Below, piece after piece: positions 5,059 to 7,031 of a stretch of 7,031 bases of DNA. Both the position numbers and the translations under genes were made by a program. Origin of the DNA: Thermoanaerobaculales bacterium. Lineage in GTDB: Bacteria > Acidobacteriota > Thermoanaerobaculia > Thermoanaerobaculales > Sulfomarinibacteraceae. Within the stretch, counting starts at the first letter, position 1, and every line of letters begins with the position of its first letter. The notes below the pieces were generated by a model. It worked only from the letters and a program-made list of their open reading frames with translations, had not been told where the DNA came from and searched no databases. The DNA lies in assembly GCA_025456385.1 (NCBI GenBank), contig JALOKS010000145.1, positions 1 through 7,031 on the forward strand, given 5' to 3'.

Positions 5059-5484
5059 TGCAAGGGGATTGACCCACCGCAGTCCCGGAAAGCGCGAGAA
5101 GTCGGCGTCGTTCGAGTGCAGCTCCGCCTGGTTCTCGATCGCGATCGCCGCGAGATGGGCATCGGTGGTCAACCGCCCCGAGGCCCGGGCGGCCCGCATG
5201 ATCGCGCTCATGATGTCGAGATGGCGCGGCCCGGGCACCACGGCGTGGGACTGCGGACGCTCGAGCCAGCTTCGGACGTGGCCGAGTGCTTCCTCGGGCT
5301 CCATCGGATCGACCAGCACCACGCGGCTGGTCATGACGCGGATGAAGCCCAGGACGACGACCCACGGGATGCCGACCGCCTGCTGTGATGAGAGACAGTC
5401 TTCCCACCACTCCCGCGCCTCGTCGTGGTGGGGTGCGTCGCGGTTGTAGGCATAGGCCAGAAGGTTGATGTCGGGGACGATCAC
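5050..5484 (-). CDS. vapC: VapC-family PIN-domain ribonuclease toxin
   Basis: This is a 144-aa PIN-domain protein. VapC toxins are Mg2+-dependent RNases that cut tRNA or rRNA and arrest growth when free of VapB. Motifs are PDINLLAYAYN at the N-terminus (catalytic D5), TTDAHLAAIA (D108) and SNDADFSRFPGLRW (D126/D128). The GPRHLDI stretch is typical of the Mycobacterium-type VapC subfamily. The second acidic residue seen in many PIN domains after strand 2 is not obvious in WVVVLGFIRV; I recall this subfamily often lacking it. The start is GTG 5484, forming a GTGA overlap with the vapB stop, so translation is coupled and both genes share the promoter upstream of vapB. Length is normal and the gene appears intact. 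Confidence 0.92.
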   Translation of the reverse strand: MIVPDINLLAYAYNRDAPHHDEAREWWEDCLSSQQAVGIPWVVVLGFIRVMTSRVVLVDPMEPEEALGHVRSWLERPQSHAVVPGPRHLDIMSAIMRAARASGRLTTDAHLAAIAIENQAELHSNDADFSRFPGLRWVNPLART

Positions 5485-5759
5485 GGTTCGTGGACCCGTG
5501 AGCTGCCCTGCCCCTGCAACTCCTCCATCTCGAGGTCGTCGTAGAGCTGGTTGAGCTTCGTCGGGTCGATGCCGGCTCTGAACCCGCGCGCCTCGGCCTG
5601 GACCGCAAAGCGCGGCAGATCGGGTTCCGGCGGGTTGCCGACGTTCAGCCCCCTTCGGATCGCCTCGTTCACCACCTCTTTGAAGCTGCGATCCGTGCTG
5701 CGGGCGAGCCTCTTGAGCTGGCGCGCCACATCGTCGTCGAGAGTCAAGGTCGTTCTCAT
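5481..5759 (-). CDS. vapB: VapB-family ribbon-helix-helix antitoxin
   Basis: This is a 92-aa antitoxin paired with the PIN toxin. Residues 1-9 (MRTTLTLDD) form the DNA-contacting beta strand of a ribbon-helix-helix dimer, followed by helices DVARQLKRLARS and SFKEVVNEAIRRGL. The C-terminal half, with RFAVQAEARGFRAGIDPTKL then NQLYDDLEMEEL, is the usual toxin-binding region that fills the VapC active site. The start is ATG 5759. An in-frame ATG at 5780 (MKHHDVSM...) is rejected because it lies inside the promoter/operator. The protein probably represses its own operon, more strongly with VapC, by binding the palindrome that abuts its start codon. There is no Shine-Dalgarno sequence, which fits a leaderless message. 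The gene appears intact. Confidence 0.92.
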   Translation of the reverse strand: MRTTLTLDDDVARQLKRLARSTDRSFKEVVNEAIRRGLNVGNPPEPDLPRFAVQAEARGFRAGIDPTKLNQLYDDLEMEELQGQGSSRVHEP

Positions 5760-5779
5760 TGAAACATCATGATGTTTCA
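5760..5779. promoter_or_regulatory. 20-bp perfect palindrome, likely VapB(C) operator
   Basis: TGAAACATCA is followed at once by its exact reverse complement TGATGTTTCA, centred between 5769 and 5770. It ends against the vapB ATG and covers the -10 box. Two back-to-back half-sites suit a pair of ribbon-helix-helix dimers, and bound repressor would block RNA polymerase. It lies in a locally AT-rich patch of an otherwise GC-rich region. Confidence 0.82.
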
Positions 5780-5794
5780 TGTTAATGATGTCAA
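5766..5794 (-). promoter_or_regulatory. vapBC promoter: -35 TTGACA, 17-bp spacer, -10 CATGAT
   Basis: On the minus strand, a perfect TTGACA (5789-5794) stands 17 bases before CATGAT (5766-5771, four of six), which lies inside the palindrome. The -10 ends six bases before the vapB ATG, so the transcript should start at or very near the start codon. This is the best promoter in the window. Confidence 0.7.
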
Positions 5795-5874
5795 GATGCC
5801 TCAAGGCCCACCACTGGACGAAACGACCTCGGTGCCCTTCATCCGGCCGCGCGACTCCGCCCGGGATTCCGACA

Positions 5875-5898
5875 CCCATCGACCGGGAGACGGATGGG
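5875..5898 (-). terminator. Weak hairpin downstream of the Cu+-ATPase gene
   Basis: CCCATC (5875-5880) and GATGGG (5893-5898) form a 6-bp stem with a 12-base loop, about 48 bases past the ATPase stop in its direction of transcription and about 80 bases before the vapBC -35. No T-run follows. The rest of 5795-5945 shows no gene. Confidence 0.22.
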
Positions 5899-5945
5899 AC
5901 CGAGATGGACGACAGCACCTGGGACGTCAGGGCGGTCGAGGTCGG

Positions 5946-7031
5946 TCACCGGGCGCCGGCGGCTCCGCTCCGGCTGCCCGGGGGTGGCTGGCGTCGGTCG
6001 CCGTTCGGTTCGAGAGCGACCCCACGAAGACGCAGCGCATTGCCGATCACCGACACCGAGCTGAAGCTCATGGCCGCCGCCGCGATCATCGGCGACAGCA
6101 GGATGCCGAAGAACGGGTACAGCGCGCCGGCCGCGATCGGCACACCCAGGGAGTTGTAGACGAAGGCGAAGAACAGGTTCTGCCTGATGTTGCGCATGGT
6201 GGCCCGGCTGAGGCGGCGGGCGCGGACGATGCCGCGCAGGTCGCCCTTGACCAGGGTCACGCCGGCTGCCTCCATGGCCACGTCGCTTCCGGTGCCCATG
6301 GCGATGCCGACCTCTGCCCGGGCGAGCGCCGGGGCGTCGTTGATGCCGTCGCCGGCCATGGCCACCGTCCGTCCCCGGTTCTGGAGATCGACGACGGCGG
6401 CGGCCTTCTGGTCGGGAAGCACCTCGGCGAGGACGCGGTCGATGCCGAGCCGGCGGGCGACGGCCTCGGCGGTGGTGCGGCTGTCGCCGGTGAGCATCAC
6501 GACCTCGATGCCCTCCTCACGGAGGCTGCGGATGGCCTCGGGCGTGCTCTCCTTGACAGGATCCGCGACCCCCAACAGCCCGGCCACCAGGCCGTCCACC
6601 GCCACGAACATGACGGTCTGCCCCTCCGCCCGCAGCTCTTCGGCCCTGCTCACGGCCGACTCCGGCAGCTCGGCGCGGTCTGCCATCAAGGCGAGGTTGC
6701 CGACCGCCACTACCCGGCCGGCGACCGTCCCGACGACACCCCGGCCGGTGATCGACTCGAAGCTGTCGGCGTCGTCCGGCTCGAGGCCGCGCTCGGCGGC
6801 CCCCCCGACGACGGCCTCCGCCAGCGGGTGCTCGCTGCCGCGTTCGAGCGACGCGGCCAACTGCAGGAACGTGTCGCCGTCCCCTCTCCCGACGGGCGTC
6901 ACGCTGGCCAGGCGCGGCCGGCCCTCGGTGAGGGTGCCGGTCTTGTCGACCACCAGGGTGTCCACGTCCCGCATGACCTCGATGGCCTCCGCGTCCCTGA
7001 ACAGAACGCCGCACTCCGCCCCCTTGCCCGT
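5946..7031 (-). CDS. copA: P1B-1 Cu+-exporting ATPase (CopA type), C-terminal part, 5' end outside window
   Basis: These are the last 361 residues of a heavy-metal P-type ATPase that pumps Cu+ out of the cytoplasm at the cost of ATP. The frame is open to base 7031, so the metal-binding N-terminus, TM1-6 and the CPC motif are not seen. DKTGTLT with the phosphorylated Asp is at 6927-6947. The SEHPLA His-Pro of the nucleotide domain is at 6825-6830, GRGV follows, TGDS is at 6480-6491 and GDGINDAP at 6330-6353. In TM7, N-x6-YN-x4-P (6138-6179), and in TM8, M-x2-SS-x2-V (6048-6071), are the Cu+ (P1B-1) site residues. A polar, Arg/Gly/Pro-rich tail of about 20 residues follows TM8. The domain order is complete and shows no frameshift. 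Neighbouring regulators of copper response are not in the window. Confidence 0.94.
   Translation of the reverse strand, partial: TGKGAECGVLFRDAEAIEVMRDVDTLVVDKTGTLTEGRPRLASVTPVGRGDGDTFLQLAASLERGSEHPLAEAVVGGAAERGLEPDDADSFESITGRGVVGTVAGRVVAVGNLALMADRAELPESAVSRAEELRAEGQTVMFVAVDGLVAGLLGVADPVKESTPEAIRSLREEGIEVVMLTGDSRTTAEAVARRLGIDRVLAEVLPDQKAAAVVDLQNRGRTVAMAGDGINDAPALARAEVGIAMGTGSDVAMEAAGVTLVKGDLRGIVRARRLSRATMRNIRQNLFFAFVYNSLGVPIAAGALYPFFGILLSPMIAAAAMSFSSVSVIGNALRLRGVALEPNGDRRQPPPGSRSGAAGAR

Noticed and set aside
4904..5608. Minus-strand frame overlapping vapBC and the Cys-rich gene
   Set aside because: Arg/Ser/Pro-rich translation with no motif, out of frame with the clear VapB and VapC proteins.
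5760..5780. Earlier vapB start at ATG 5780
   Set aside because: It would put the start upstream of the -10 box and add residues not part of the ribbon-helix-helix fold.
5779..6159. Plus-strand frame starting beside the vapBC promoter and running into the ATPase gene
   Set aside because: It overlaps the well-supported Cu+-ATPase coding strand and shows no conserved pattern.

Overview
This is a high-GC bacterial window made of three blocks. There is no rRNA, tRNA or CRISPR array. The host cannot be named from sequence alone. GC content, GTG-start coupling, -10 boxes sitting 6-8 bases before ATGs, and G-rich degenerate intergenic repeats would fit an uncultured Acidobacteriota/Myxococcota-like lineage, but that is a guess.

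Block 1 (1-3272, + strand) looks like the end of a surface-polysaccharide or cell-envelope operon. It holds a class II glutamine-dependent asparagine synthetase/amidotransferase (AsnB family), open at the left edge and split by an apparent one-base deletion near 412-430. Translationally coupled to it is an ArnT/PMT-type polytopic membrane glycosyltransferase.

Block 2 (3273-5800) is an accessory island of small genes. First comes a 72-aa protein coupled to a 178-aa nucleotidyltransferase of the AbiEii/DUF6036-like kind, a likely two-gene toxin-antitoxin-type module. Next is a 356-base stretch carrying a degenerate second copy of the 3' tail of the glycosyltransferase gene, plus the short repeats and hairpin that follow that gene at 3273-3403. 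Then come an orphan 63-aa antitoxin-like protein, a small cysteine-rich protein and, convergent on the minus strand, a clear vapBC operon. A 20-bp perfect palindrome overlaps a TTGACA-type promoter directly against the vapB start codon.

Block 3 (5946-7031, - strand, 5' end outside the window) is the C-terminal half of a P1B-1 Cu+-exporting ATPase (CopA type) with its ATP-binding domain and last two membrane helices.

The most unusual features are the duplicated gene-tail/repeat/hairpin segment flanking the nucleotidyltransferase cassette, and the shared leaderless promoter layout of the small island genes. Both are visible in the sequence. Their biological meaning is inferred.
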